Shown here: piece after piece, positions 24,881 to 36,244 of the stretch | Position numbering within the stretch: the stretch's first letter is position 1 | How the letters are laid out: each line of letters begins with the position of its first letter | From: Toxonevra muliebris | Lineage: Eukaryota; Arthropoda; Insecta; Diptera; Pallopteridae | Length of the DNA: 64,000 nt | NCBI GenBank assembly: GCA_963691655.1 | Contig: OY829326.1 | Location: 99,075,340 to 99,139,339 of the forward strand | Reading direction: 5' to 3' | Notes under the pieces: model-generated | What the model was told of the DNA's origin: nothing | Databases searched by the model: none | What the model saw: the letters and a program-made list of their open reading frames with translations, nothing else | Program-made: the position numbers and the translations under genes

Positions 24881-24902
24881 ACATTAAATTTTTAATTTCA
24901 AG

Positions 24903-25475
24903 GTCTGGTTTCAGGACTGCTTTTGAACTGTTATTATGTTTGATTTAATGGTTTGGTTTTAGGACTGAATTTTAGTTTTAATTTGGTCTTAACTTTGGTT
25001 TGAGTTTTGATCTGGATTCTTATGCTAGATTTTAGTTCAAATGAAGTCCCCATTTGATCATAGTTTCGATTCAATTTTTAGTTCAAATTTTTGTCTACCT
25101 TTGGTTTGAGTTTCATCTGCTTTTATTCTAAATTTGGGTTGGTTTTTGGTTTGAATTTTAGTCTAAATTAAGATTTGTAGTGATCTGGATTTTCCTTTAA
25201 GATTTGGTTTGGTCTCAATTTTGGTTATAAACTGGGTTTAGATTAGAAACAAGACTCTCTTTTTTGTCTTAATATTGGTCTTAACTTTTTAATAAATTTG
25301 GTTTGAATTTGAAACTGAATGATTTTAGTCTGGTTTTTGGTTTGAGTATTGAACTAAATTTAGTTTCCTTCCTTTGGCTTAAATTTAGTCAGATATTTGT
25401 TTTGAAATAGGCTCCTTTTGGTTTGAATTTAGATCCGAGTTTGGTTCTAAATTTTGATCTGAGTTTCGGTTTATT
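24903..25475. repeat. Degenerate GGTCTGA/GGTTTGA-word array, part 1
   Basis: The array consists of variants of TTTGGTTTGAATTTTGGTCT without a fixed period. The vocabulary is the reverse complement of the 10,820-11,930 array. The minus-strand ORF at 25,385-25,579 with 'QNLEPNSDLNSNQKEP' is a translation of the repeat. Confidence 0.7.
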
Positions 25476-25479
25476 ATTA

Positions 25480-26100
25480 CACACAGAAAAAACTTATGAA
25501 AAATTGTCGTGAAATCTAGTATGAATTGCCTACAGCTTAGGCAAAATCGATCCACCCAAGTTTTTTGACAAGCTGACAAAAAAAAATTTAGGTAAAACTT
25601 CGATTAACTGAGCTTGGATAAATTATAAAAAAAATTTTGTGTGATTCACCCAAGAACTTGGGCAAATAATTTTTGGCAATTTGCCTAAGTTTTTTGTAAA
25701 ATCTCTATAGCGCTCGGGTGAATATTTATCTTAGTTCTACTGCAAATTGCCTAAGTACTTTGGTGTTTTGTTTAAGCTCTTTCTGGAATTTTTATTCATA
25801 ATGACTCTCAAACTTTTTTGAAAATAATGTTTTTTCTATTAATATTGATATTTTATGTCTTACAGAACAATCTAAACATATTTTAGTCAGAACAAATGTA
25901 ACAAATGTTTGTATTAAATCCAAAAAGTAATTATTAGTTCGAATGAGGTAAGCTTATACCATAATGGTAAATACATATTGTAATTATAGATAAATAACTT
26001 AGGTAAAAAAAATTAACATTCAATTCAAAAGAAATAATTAAATCTAGTGAACAAAAATTAATTCTATGATAAATATCATGGAAACAAAACAGTAAGTAAC
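25480..26100. repeat. Insert with CCTAAGTT/CTTGGGC words splitting the array
   Basis: This segment interrupts the GGTCTGA array and has its own repeated words: AATTGCCTAAGT, CACCCAAG, AACTTGGGCAAA and AGCTTAGGCAAA, in both orientations at 25,525-25,770. It could be a decayed foldback-type insertion. No clear target duplication was found. Confidence 0.4.
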
Positions 26101-26104
26101 AGTA

Positions 26105-26645
26105 AGACTATAGTCTAAACTTCGGTCTAATTATAGTGCTGATTTCGATCTAAATATCAGTCTAACTTTTTGTCTGAATTGGATTTAAATTTGCTCAGAA
26201 GTCTGATTTTTGGTTTGAGCTTTGGGCTGATTATTTTTGGCCGACGTTTGCGCTGAGTTTTGATCTAAATATTAATATGGTTTTAGTTTGAATATCAATC
26301 CAATTTATGGATTTTGAATTTTGATCTGAGTTATGGTTTGAGTTCTGGTCTACTTTTAGCAAACATTTTTGTCTGAATTTCGGTCTGAGTTTCGAACAGA
26401 ATTGCGGTTTTATTTTGGTTTTAATTTATGTCTGAGGCTTCATCATAATGGACCAGTTTGTGGCCCACGTGGACGCTCAGTATTTCTGAGCACATGCCTC
26501 TTAACCTATGTCTGAGGCTTAATGGGATTTGTGGTGTACATTTTTGTCTGAGTTTTAGATCAAAGTTTGGTTTGAATTTTGGTCTGCGTCAGGAATGCAT
26601 TTTTTCTGAATTTTGATAAAAATTTTGGTTACATTTTAGCTCTTG
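26105..26645. repeat. Degenerate GGTCTGA-word array, part 2
   Basis: Continues the vocabulary of 24,903-25,475 (CTTCGGTCTAA, TTTTGGTTTGAG, GTCTGAATTTCGGTCTGAG). A near-duplicate TATGTCTGAGGCTT at 26,427-26,440 and 26,507-26,520 brackets an 80-bp piece with different sequence. Confidence 0.65.
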
Positions 26646-26649
26646 TTTT

Positions 26650-27425
26650 TGCGCTGATATTAGTCATATAACTTAGAGAATTATATTCTTCTCATACCCA
26701 AATTCTACATCTGCCACTGTATGAGGTGAAGTGTTATTGAGGGCAAATGATCTAAAAAAGGGAGATAGGATTAAAATAAATCAGTTATGCTTTAGGTGAA
26801 ATATTTCGTAGGCTGAGAGAAGCTTAAAAATTTATTGAGTATGAGAGATGGTGAAATATGGAGAGAAGGTAGTAAAAAGAATGCATTCCATGATAAAAGG
26901 AATAGTATAATTATAGTGAAACGTATAACTAGGAAAGTTGGGCATAGCTCTGTATTTTAAAGCGACAGCGAAATATTTTATGGTTTCAGAAGCATTCAGT
27001 ATAGAAAAAATTGGGATAAGCAAAGCACTGAGAAAGAGCCTACAATAGGAGTAATAAGTTATACATAAATATAAAAGAGCAAACTACATCTTCTGTGAGT
27101 CTAGAAGTGCGATCTGATAAATGGAATTGGTATCTAGAAATGGTCTATATTTTAAAGGACCAATCATATCGTTCGTGGGTTAGAAAACATTTCAAGGTAT
27201 GAAAGATAGTCATGAACGGATTTAAGAGAATGGGTGAGAAGTCAACTAAAGGGTAAAGATATTCGTCATGACCTCAGAAGTACTTCATCTATGAGAAAGG
27301 AAAGAGTGCGATTCGAGAGGAACTCAGAAAGAGTGGAGACTTTGAAGGAACAAGACACTTTATTCTGTGATACAACTAAATATTTACTTCTTGGGTAAAA
27401 AGAATTTATGACATGAGAGGCGGTG
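26650..27425. other. Spacer without recognisable features
   Basis: Purine-rich AT sequence with GAGAGA-like words. I see nothing to annotate. Confidence 0.45.
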
Positions 27426-27432
27426 TGGTTAA

Positions 27433-27801
27433 GGTAGGATTACAGTTCCTCATATGAAAAAAAACGACAATGTTTAAGAATTTTTTCGAAGGTATTTTAC
27501 TACTTATTTAAGTCAGGTTTTTTTTTATAAGTCTTTCAAGAATACAAAAACAAAAAATATTTTTCAACTTTAGCTTTGCTTTATCTACAACATACAATTT
27601 TTTTTGTTTCAGAATGACCATTTCGGAGATTAACTGTCGGCTATGTCTACTTTTTTTGAGACTCGAAATTTGTTTTGTATTCTTGAAAGCCTAAATAGCC
27701 TTACAAAAAAAAAAACCTGACTTTAATATGTAGTAAAATACCTTAAAATAAATACTAAATTTTCGTTTTCGTTTTTTCACATGAGGAACTGTAGTCTTAC
27801 C
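27433..27801. mobile_element. Hairpin MITE flanked by TTAA
   Basis: The ends are inverted repeats of about 120 bp. GGTAGGATTACAGTTCCTCA on the left matches GGTAAGACTACAGTTCCTCA read from the right, followed by shared AAGGTATTTTACTAC, AAGTCAGGTTTTTTT and TTTCAAGAATACAAAA words. TTAA lies directly outside both ends (27,429-27,432 and 27,802-27,805), the target duplication typical of piggyBac-type elements. The loop is only about 100 bp and has no ORF, so it is non-autonomous. Confidence 0.85.
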
Positions 27802-28197
27802 TTAACGAAGAACTGAGAGCTGAAGAGTGCCATTGAACCTCTGGATTTCAAATGATAATCTAAGTAGATATACATATATTAGTCTAATTTGTAGGTATGG
27901 TTTGATTTCTGCATTTGCCAAAGAATATATGAATTTAAGAAACGAACTATTAGAAGAGAACAATTAGAGGAGGAGTGAATTTTAATTGCCTTGACTTCAC
28001 GTCTGAAAATGGATCTTAAAAATTGCAAATTTCGGTTTAAAAAACATATTTTTTCATTGAAACCATAATCTTTGAAGAATACTATACTATTTTCTTGTAA
28101 ATATTTAAATATCTTAAGATTCTTAGGTACATAAAAAAAACTTGAGGGAATGTTCCTCATTTCATGGAAATGTTTTGAACATTGTATTGTATTATAG

Positions 28198-28850
28198 AGG
28201 TTTCTGTCGTTGTACCGCGACCTATAAGATCTATTGTACGTCCCTCTTTTCTATCTAGTCTAATCTGCCTAGAGTACCTCATCCAGTCCAGTCTCCCTCA
28301 AGAATTTGAGTATTGCGCCCGGATCTATGGATGCCAGTTCGGTTCTGGGCACTTGGTGCATGCCCAGACATTTCCTTCATTTGTGGATCAGTGCTCCACA
28401 TTGAGCTAAAATATGTTCTGATGATTCGTCTTCCTCATTACAAAACCTACAAATTGAGCTTTGCTCAACCCCTGTCTTGCAAAGGTGTTCTCTGAGCCCG
28501 CAATGTCCAGTCAGAACACCAGCTAATATGCGCAAACTGTATTTGTTGAGACCAATGCAGAATGCGTATCTACTCTTATTATAATTACCTAAAAGCGCTT
28601 TGGATTGCCTCAGTCCCGTAAGATTGGTAAAGAGTTCTTGCCTCTTGTTCCTCTCTTCTTGCCTGAGTAATTCCCTGATTACGCTATCTCCTATTCCACA
28701 GAAGGGTTCAGGTCCCACGAAAGTGGTTGCTGCCCCCTTTCTTGCAAGCTCGTCTGCCTGCTCATTACCCTCAATTCCTGCGTGTCCAGGGACCCAACAT
28801 AGAGCGACTTCGTTATGTTTCGAACATAGTAAACACTGAAAAGTTTGCAA
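28198..28850 (-). pseudogene. LINE 3' end: RNase H C-terminus and zinc-knuckle-like tail
   Basis: Minus-strand frame 28,850-28,377 (157 codons) gives ALCWVPGHAGIEGNEQADEL, the last RNase H block with its His and Asp. It is followed by ARKGA, a linker, and a Cys/His tail (CRFCNEEDESSEHILAQC). A premature TGA (28,377-28,379) follows; in the same frame the homology continues (RKCLGMHQVPRTEL...ILKFLRETGLDEVL) to a TAG at about 28,269. The 3' UTR has GATCTTATAGGTCGCGGTAC, as in the copies at 440 and 58,991. The element is 5'-truncated at about 28,850 and non-functional. It is the best preserved piece of the LINE that I infer partnered the SINE at 58,949. Confidence 0.9.
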
Positions 28851-28859
28851 GAATTTTTT

Positions 28860-31097
28860 CTCAGTTTATACCCTCTTAAAAAATTATTTTAATTTAAAAG
28901 CTCTATCCCTAGAAGAGATATGTTTGTTTAGATATTTAGATCAAAATTTGTTCATCTTCCTTCTATTTTTCTATTTTCAACAAAAAAGCTCAGCAAATAC
29001 TTAGTTTTTGTTTTGGCAGTAAAATTTGGAAAAAAAAGTGAAGTGAAAAAAACTTTTAGCCTAGATCTTTTTAGCTTTTAGCTTAGATAATCTTGGAATA
29101 ATGTTCATCTTGGTGGCTCTTTTTCAAACGCTCTGTAAATATCTAATTTGTTAAATATCCACGACAGGCTCTAAAAATCTAGTTGTCAAAATATACTATT
29201 ATTTTTTACATCAATTACAGATCATTTATGCGACATAAAATCAATGCTAAGTGAATATTAAGTCAGTGGAATAGCCCAAATCGGCAATTTGGCCCTCAAT
29301 AACGAAAGATCGACAAAGCAAAAGCTCAACCAGTTATCACACATTAACGACTTTGCCACACTGTATGTTATGCTAAGCCTAAAAACCTTTTTCCACTAAC
29401 GCGCAATTCACAGCAAAGAATATTTTCTATTGAGGGCAAAAAGTATAAATTATTAAAAAGATATTTCAAATATTTAATAGCAAAGCATTCGTTAAATTTC
29501 ACACACAAAACAAAAACAAAATTCCAATTTCAAAAAAAAAAAAAAAAAGGAAAAGCAAAAATAAAAAACTCGCTACTTCTTCAACTTCCTTTCTGTTTTT
29601 TTCTTTTAAAGCCGCTTGATTTTTCTTTTACTCTTCATGCATTATTAACTGGTACAAAACGGAAAAAAAAATTTACGCAATATTTTTCAATTATTGAAAA
29701 CAATTGACAGTAAATACACTTACACTTACACAAACAAACAGACACGCACACAAACACATATAATTTTAAGCAAATCGCTCCTGCCTCTCTAACAAATGTA
29801 TGCAAATACATCAAATGTTAATCCTCAATTTTCGCATTCTATACAAAATTTGAAACAAAAGAAAACAATGAAAGAAAAAAAATGTAAACTTTTTAATAAT
29901 CATTTTCAGCAACAGTAGTGAAAGTTAAAAAAAGAGGAGAAGCAACAAAAATAAAGTAAATAAAATATATATATATATAAAAAAAAACAAAAATGAAAAC
30001 AAACTTTTAAATAAAATTTTCTTCCAAAATACATACAAAGTCTTCAGTGCTGGAAAGTAAAGTGTTGTGTGTACGTGTGTGTGTGTGTATGTTCTGTCTA
30101 CTTTTAGGCTTGTTGCTTATTTTATACTACCTTCTATTCATACATATAACGACTTTTACTTTCTTCTAGCTGCTGATTTTACTGGGCTGCTTATTTAATA
30201 AACACAAATACTTAAAGTTTCTCTGTGTGTATACAAAAGCTAAAGCGTAGCTGCGTGCAATATTACACAAGTTGAAATGAAATTTTTGTGAGCAATTTTT
30301 AGCAAAAAGTGAAAACACCTAGAGGGATTTTAGGCACAGCGACGGCTGCGGCGATATTGCACGAGCGTATGATTTTAAGTGTCTTGTCTTTTTGTTGTTT
30401 ACTTAAGCGGCGGTGCTATTTTCGCTATACTTTTGTGGCTGTGGCTGACTGACTCTAGTGGTGGTAGTTTTGTATTTGTTTTTGTTTTGAAAAGTTGTCC
30501 TCTTATTTTAATTTTAAACTGATTTTCACTTTAGTTCTCCAACAAGTCTACGTGTATGCATAAAACGAGTGCATTTGTGTGTGTGTGTGTGTGCATGTTT
30601 TTTAAGGTTGCTTAAGGTTTTGTATTTAAAAGTTTTAAAGCTTGAATCCATGCAAAGAATTTTCTATTTATTATATAATTGCTTTCTGATGTTTTATTTA
30701 ATAAATACAAGTACTAGTCAGGGCAGACAGGCGGGCAGGCATGGAAGAATCTCAGGCACATGTAGCAACTAGACAATGAGGGAGCGGTTTGTTCTTGTTT
30801 TTGTGTTTTATTGTATAAAATGAATAATTGTTGTCATGGTTTATGGCAGGATTTCGGTTACAATATATCCACACAATTTTCTGTGTGCTTGTAAGTTTGT
30901 ATATGTATGTAAGTGTGTGTGTATATTACCATGCAAATTATGACAAGTATGCAAAAATATTTTTCATTTCGTGCTCTATATCTATACACTTAAAGGATTT
31001 TGTCATTTTCTGCTCTGCTCAGGAATCTATTGCCATAGATTAATAATAATTTTCTTGTACATGTAGAAGACTTTAGAATGATAAATTATATTAATAA

Positions 31098-31131
<34 letters not shown>

Positions 31132-31600
31132 GCACGAGTATGTTTGAATGTATGTATACTTCTTGGCCTAACAAAACAGCAAAGCAGGTCTACTTTAGAG
31201 TTTTAATTAAATTTTGAATTTTTCTTTTATAAAGAAAGTTGTTACCATTATTATTATCTATTGGGTATATACAAATAATAGAGTGTATACAAGTAAATAA
31301 TACATAATTTAAATTCTTAAGCTGAAATTTATTTGTGTTCACATTTTCATCTCTCTTCAGAGACTAAACATCGGCAACATTTTGTTGTCACTGCTTCCTT
31401 ATGGGATGATTATCTTTGAAGTAGAGGTAATTCAAAATTAATGGATTTTAAATTAAATACACTATCGTAAAGGTAAATAAGTTTGGTCGATAACTGGGTT
31501 GAGTATTTCATATTAGATATATCAAAAAGTATGATAAATGAATAAATGTTCTTGAAATAATAATTCAGATTGTTGAAAGAAATTAATGAATAACATTATA
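28860..31600. other. AT-rich stretch with GT and TA microsatellites
   Basis: Simple repeats include (GT)n near 30,066-30,090, (TG)n at 30,576-30,593 and (TA)n at 31,106-31,132. Poly-A runs are frequent (29,530-29,550). No gene or TE protein is seen. Confidence 0.55.
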
Positions 31601-31627
31601 CACTTCAACTAAATTAAATTAAATTAC

Positions 31628-31915
31628 TTAAAACTTGGAATATCTTCTTCTTCTTAGTTCATTTGTTCTCATTGGAACTTTACCAACATTGCCTCTTATT
31701 GGGCATATTCGGTGATATTTTTTACCAGTGATTTCTCTGGTGACGTTGCTGCTGCAAACTTTTTTGCGAGGGCTTCGTACCACAAGCGTTTGTCCTGTTT
31801 GCAGGATAATTTCACTCATTTCAGCAACTCGTTGTAGATAATTTGAGTTTCGGTTCTTTTTTTATGATAAAATCCTCAGTTCAGCAGCAGTTCGTTCCAA
31901 TTTCCACATTCTTTC
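31628..31915 (-). pseudogene. Unrecognised coding-like remnant
   Basis: A 63-codon minus-strand frame (MSEIILQTGQTLVVRSPRKK ... RTNELRRRRYSKF) has a residue mix more protein-like than nearby ORFs. It seems to extend upstream through stops (RMWKLERTAAELRI, then LQRVAEMSE). I recognise no family. It may be a relic of a mobile-element protein or chance. Confidence 0.25.
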
Positions 31916-32810
31916 AATTGTTTCAAAGGTAAAAAGATATTTATTATTACTAAATACAAGGGGGAAATCAAAAGTTTTATTAGAAATTTTATTTAGATTT
32001 TGAAAAATCGAAATCCATTAAAAAATTTCAGGAAAAGGTTACTGCGTAAGTTTTCGACTTGCCATTTGTCTACAAATTTCGATGTCAAGTAAAGCCACGA
32101 AAAGATTCTAGATTCGAGATTTTTCTGTATCTGAGTTGTGACCCAATTTTTCTTCAGTATTTCTTCGGGTCAGGTCAGGATTGTGTATATTCGTAAATCT
32201 ACCTTTTTTTTTTTAAATTTATAAGGGACGGCTGGGGGGTTCTTGGATGAAATTTGTTTTTTCATCCAAAACTTTTAAAATTGCATGATTCGTGCGAAAA
32301 AACAAAACAAAAACAAAAAAAAATATTCTTCAATGAACCCCTTCTCTTATCGAATTTTCAAAAACGAAGATCTACCAATATAGTTAGATGAAAAATTTAA
32401 ATTTTATCAAAAAAAAAATTTTTATCCAAAACTCCCAAAATTACATAACTCGAGTAGAAAAGCCAAAAAAAAAAAAACAGAAAAAAAATCATCAAAAATA
32501 CTCGGGCCAGAACTCAGACACAATTTTGCTGTTGTACAGTGTAATTATCTGCAATATACTCGATGGGCTCCACGAATTTCAAATGATATGCAAAAAGAGG
32601 CATTTGCTCATTTTGCCAAATTGTTCCCGGTCTTGCAATCGAATCTGTGGCAACTAGCATTCAAGTCTAGGACTAATTCACAAGGTCCTAAAACGTTAAT
32701 AAAGTTTTTACAAGTGATGAGGCTTGACTTTATGAGTTTGATCCAGATACTAACCACCAAAAAGGTTCAAACCCTCGTATTAAAAAAACATTATTGAGGA
32801 CTGCTTTAAC
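31916..32810. other. AT-rich stretch with a degenerate direct duplication
   Basis: A piece at about 32,247-32,320 (GATGAAATTTG ... ATCCAAAACTTTTAAAATTGCATGATTCG) is echoed at about 32,388-32,460 (GATGAAAAATTT ... ATCCAAAACTCCCAAAATTACATAACTCG). No gene is recognised; ORFs at 32,388-32,797 have no family likeness. Confidence 0.45.
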
Positions 32811-32815
32811 CCTTT

Positions 32816-34065
32816 TTGTTGTTTTTGGCTAATATATTGTACAAAAAAATTTAATATTTCACTACTTCTCACTTCGAACCTATCGGGAATTTTAAAAATA
32901 AAAAATTATTTTTTAAATCACGCATGTTTTTTCTTTTAATAATTTAAGTTTGAGCAAAAACGGGACTACAGTTTTTTTTTATTTGATTTTGAAAAACAGT
33001 CCAAATTACATTTGTGTGATTTTACGAAGTGAAGGTACTAAGTTTAAAGTTTTGAGCAAGTATATAAAACTTTATTTTAATTATAATAGTTTAAAACGAA
33101 AGTTAAAACTCTATTTCATAATATAAAATTAATAACTTAAAAAAAAGTTTTAAAAAAAAATTGTACAATAGTGTACAAATTCACGCAGCTCTAATGTACA
33201 ATATAATATATAATAAATAATTTGGTTACTATTGTGTACAAAAGACATGAAAGGTTGATGATTTTTGAATTATTTTCTGCGGCTGTTAAAAAAAATTGTG
33301 TTTGTGTTGATTTGTTTTTTGTTCAACAAACGAAAAAGTAACAAGGTTCTGAAAGTGGATGCTAATAGAACTCGAGAAAGAAAATTATACGAGTCTCGGC
33401 GTTTTAAAAGTAAACGTCTAATTTTTTTTTACGTAGGCCCAAAGTTTGCCCCTTTCTAACAGATTAAGTATAATAAACCATAAGATAACTTGTTAGTTTT
33501 GCATCAGAGCTTGTTTGTATGTTCAGCAACTTATAGTAGAATTTCCCGTAGAATATTTTCTTCCTACATATTATCCCTTTGGCACCCACCATTATGGGTC
33601 TTGTTTGCCTTTTTCGAAAAAGTTTCCTTTTTGACCCATTACTAGGGTTGATAAAGGGTTAAAATGTTAAAAAAATATGTTGCCCATGAAATTTTACTAT
33701 AGGTCACTGAACAACAAAATTCTGTGTACTTGGCTTTAGTACCTTTCACCTTTTATACTTAGTGGACAAGTTTGTTTTTAAAAGTATTTTCAAAACTAAA
33801 AGTTGTTTTTACATTGCAAAATAAACCTTAGTTGTTTTTTCCACAAAAAAAAATTAAAAAATTAAAATTTTTTTCGCATTTTACTTCTTTCATGCATTTT
33901 GGTCATCATAATGTACAATATTCCAAAAGCTCTACAGCCTTTCCCAAAAATTTCTTTCATAATTTATTTGGTTTTTATTCTTAACAAAATCCGAATATAC
34001 GAATATAAAACAAGACAAACTTTCCCCCCCCCCCCCCAATGAAAAAGTTGAGAAGAAAGGGTTAA
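32816..34065. mobile_element. TTAA-bounded repeat, copy 1 (piggyBac-type MITE family)
   Basis: Starts TTAACCCTTTTTGTTG and ends with the inverse of TTAACCCTTTCTTCTCAAC, so both edges carry TTAA followed by CCCTTT. Most of its length (from about 32,888) is repeated in direct orientation at about 44,303-45,423. Near the right end is a poly-C run (34,024-34,037). No transposase ORF is visible; the short ORF at 33,265-33,459 is not family-like. I infer a non-autonomous element of piggyBac type from the TTAA and CCCTTT ends. Confidence 0.75.
33571..33662. mobile_element. 92-bp TTAA hairpin nested in copy 1
   Basis: TTATCCCTTTGGCACCC..ATTATGGGTC pairs with GACCCATTACTAGGGTTGAT..AGGGTTAA; the left TTAA has become TTAT. 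An equivalent hairpin sits at the same relative place in copy 2. Confidence 0.7.
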
Positions 34066-34144
34066 ATGGGGAGCCCACTTAGAAATTTTTAAGAGTTTTT
34101 ATTTTTATTTTTGAAACAGCTATTTAACTCATGCATTTGTCACA

Positions 34145-34250
34145 TTAACCCATTAATGTCAACACCCCGATCCCATTGATCGATTATACGAAAAAAAACT
34201 ACAAATTTTCAGAAAAATATCTTAATCATATGTTAATATTAGTGGGTTAA
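34145..34250. mobile_element. Small TTAA MITE
   Basis: TTAACCCATTAATGTCAACA at the left edge is matched in inverse by TTAACCCACTAATATTAACA from the right edge. The element is 106 bp, has no ORF and carries piggyBac-type TTAA ends. Confidence 0.75.
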
Positions 34251-35019
34251 CTTATTAACTGTCGCAATTTTTTTTTTTTTGTTTGTAACCATTTTTTTTC
34301 GAGTTCAACCATATTTTTAATATTCCTTAAATATTTAATTATTAGGCACTGCGGGCAGGAAGCGACGATAGGTTGCATAAAAATGCCGACAAAAACTGAA
34401 AGTAGAGGTGTATTTGCTGACGATTATAGGTGAAAAATCCGTTAGGAATGAAATCCTAGCTGCTTCTCTTTCAAAGATATCCATGTTTTACATACAGTAG
34501 GTGAATAAAGTAGGATGTCAAAATGAAAAGAGATCTTTAACACCAAATATCTTCTCAAAAATAGATAGCTTTAAATTTATTTTACTACATTTTACAAAAC
34601 TACATAAAATGTTGTTGAAATAGCATTAACATTATAAGGAGCCAAATTTAGTTCTGATTTTCTTTTATAGTTTAATATTACTAAGTCACAGTACGATGGT
34701 GTAAAAGCTTTAGCATTCAAAAGTACCACCTTTTTCTATATCAATTTTAGTGGATTCGTCTTCTATGATGAAAGCAGGATTTTTACATCATTTTAGAGTA
34801 TATTTTGAGTATTATTTTTAGAGTATTATTCACCATTTTCCTTTATAACTCGTTAGTTTGAGGAACGTGCTCTGAAAAATACTTTTTCAATATGTCCTTG
34901 CATTACTGTTTGATGACGAGTTAGGGCTAAGTAATGACATTACATACATATATCTCTTTCAACATTTCGAACATATTTTAACACCATTTTAGAAAATTTA
35001 ATGGGCATTGTGATCTGAA

Positions 35020-35382
35020 TTGACGAAACCTTTACCTATTCACTTTTTCTCTTCAGGTACTGTTACGTCTTTCAAAGGATTAGATACTATTTCAGCATTC
35101 AACTTGGTTTTCAGTGGTACAACTTTGATTATACTACCAATGTACAAACATTCTGGAACAATTTTCCTCTTTAAGATGCCTGAGAAGTCAGTAATGGATC
35201 CATGGAAAAGGAAATCTGTTCAAAAATCCTTCTATTCATTTCATGGACTCGGTTTTCCACAAGTTAGCTTTGTCATAAAATCTTTGAATTCGTTTCACTA
35301 TAGAATTAAAACCATTAAAGCTTTGACTCGAAATTTTGTTATTGGTGGACAAATCCATGATAGGAATGAAAAAAGCTCATAG
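35020..35382 (+). CDS. Orphan ORF between long inverted repeats
   Basis: A 120-codon frame with SFKGLDTISAFNLVFSGTTL, KMPEKSVMDPWKRKSVQKSF and FPQVSFVIKSLNSFHYRIKT. It is rich in Phe, Ser and Lys, with no signal peptide or zinc ligands I can define. It ends 12 bp before the next ORF, and both lie inside the inverted-repeat element. The composition is more protein-like than the poly-Phe ORFs elsewhere in the window. It may be part of an eroded transposase. The start is simply the first ATG, and no family is recognised. Confidence 0.3.
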   Translation: MTKPLPIHFFSSGTVTSFKGLDTISAFNLVFSGTTLIILPMYKHSGTIFLFKMPEKSVMDPWKRKSVQKSFYSFHGLGFPQVSFVIKSLNSFHYRIKTIKALTRNFVIGGQIHDRNEKSS

Positions 35383-35394
35383 AGTGCATGATTT

Positions 35395-35706
35395 TTGAAG
35401 ACTTTAATCTTTATTATGGACTTTTTTCTGGCTTTAAAGGCATCTGAAAGAAAAAAAAAAATGTTTCAAGATATATGTGCACGAATTATAAAATTTGTGT
35501 CATTGGAAAACAAGTTGAATGCTTATAAGCACTATAAGCCCAGAAAAAACGTACCAGCTCTTAAAGAGAAAATCTTAGTAGATAATGTTTTCATCATCAC
35601 AGATCACAAAACTAAAATAAAATTAAAAAAAAGTACTGGAATTTATTCAATGAAAAAGATACTTTATTTTCATTTAGCCCTGACTCGTCATCATATAGTA
35701 ATCTAA
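35395..35706 (+). CDS. Second orphan ORF in the inverted-repeat element
   Basis: A 103-codon frame: MFQDICARIIKFVSLENKLN, YKHYKPRKNVPALKEKILVD, then IITDHKTKIKLKKSTGIYSM. It is basic and soluble-looking. It follows the previous ORF with a 12-bp gap in the same frame (a stop separates them), so the two may be one former reading frame of about 230 codons. No family is recognised and no DDE motif is evident. Confidence 0.3.
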   Translation: MKTLIFIMDFFLALKASERKKKMFQDICARIIKFVSLENKLNAYKHYKPRKNVPALKEKILVDNVFIITDHKTKIKLKKSTGIYSMKKILYFHLALTRHHIVI

Positions 35707-36244
35707 GCACAAATTGAAAATGTGTGTTGCAGACCACGCTCCTCAAACTAACGAGTTATAAAGGAAAATGGTGGATAATACTTTGGGAAAAAATGCTCCA
35801 AAACGATGTAAAAACATTGTTTTCATCACAGAATACGAATTGACTAAAATTGTAATAGAAAAAGGTGGTACTTTTGAATGCTAAACCTTTACACCATCGT
35901 ACTGTCACTTAGTAATATTAAACTATAAAAGAAAATCAGAACTAAATTTGGCTCCTTATAATGTTATTGCTATTTCAACAACATTTCATGTCGTTTTGTA
36001 ATGATGTTAAAATAAATTTAAAGCTATCTAATTTTGAGAAGATATTTGGTGTTAAAGATCTCTTTTCATTTTGACATCTTACTTTATCCACCTACTGTAT
36101 GTAAAACATGGATATCTTTGAAAGAGAAGCAGCTAAGATTTCATTCCAAACGAATTTTTCACCTATAATCGTCAACAAATACACTCCTACTTTAAATTTT
36201 TGTCGAAATTTTAATGCAACCAATCTTCGTTTCCTGCCCACCGA

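Larger units (their letters stand above)
34352..36241. mobile_element. Element with about 0.5 kb terminal inverted repeats
   Basis: The left arm (34,352-34,874) and right arm (about 35,732-36,241) are clearly inverted copies. GGGCAGGAA starts each; shared words include GACGATTATAGGTGAAAAAT, CATGTTTTACATACAGTAGG, GATCTTTAACACCAAATATC, AAGGAGCCAAATTTAGTTCT and CCATTTTCCTTTATAACTCG. The 0.86-kb centre has two plus-strand ORFs and nothing else. The superfamily is not clear, and no target duplication could be fixed. Arms this long recall foldback elements or some mutator/P-type relics, but this is only an analogy. Confidence 0.85.
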
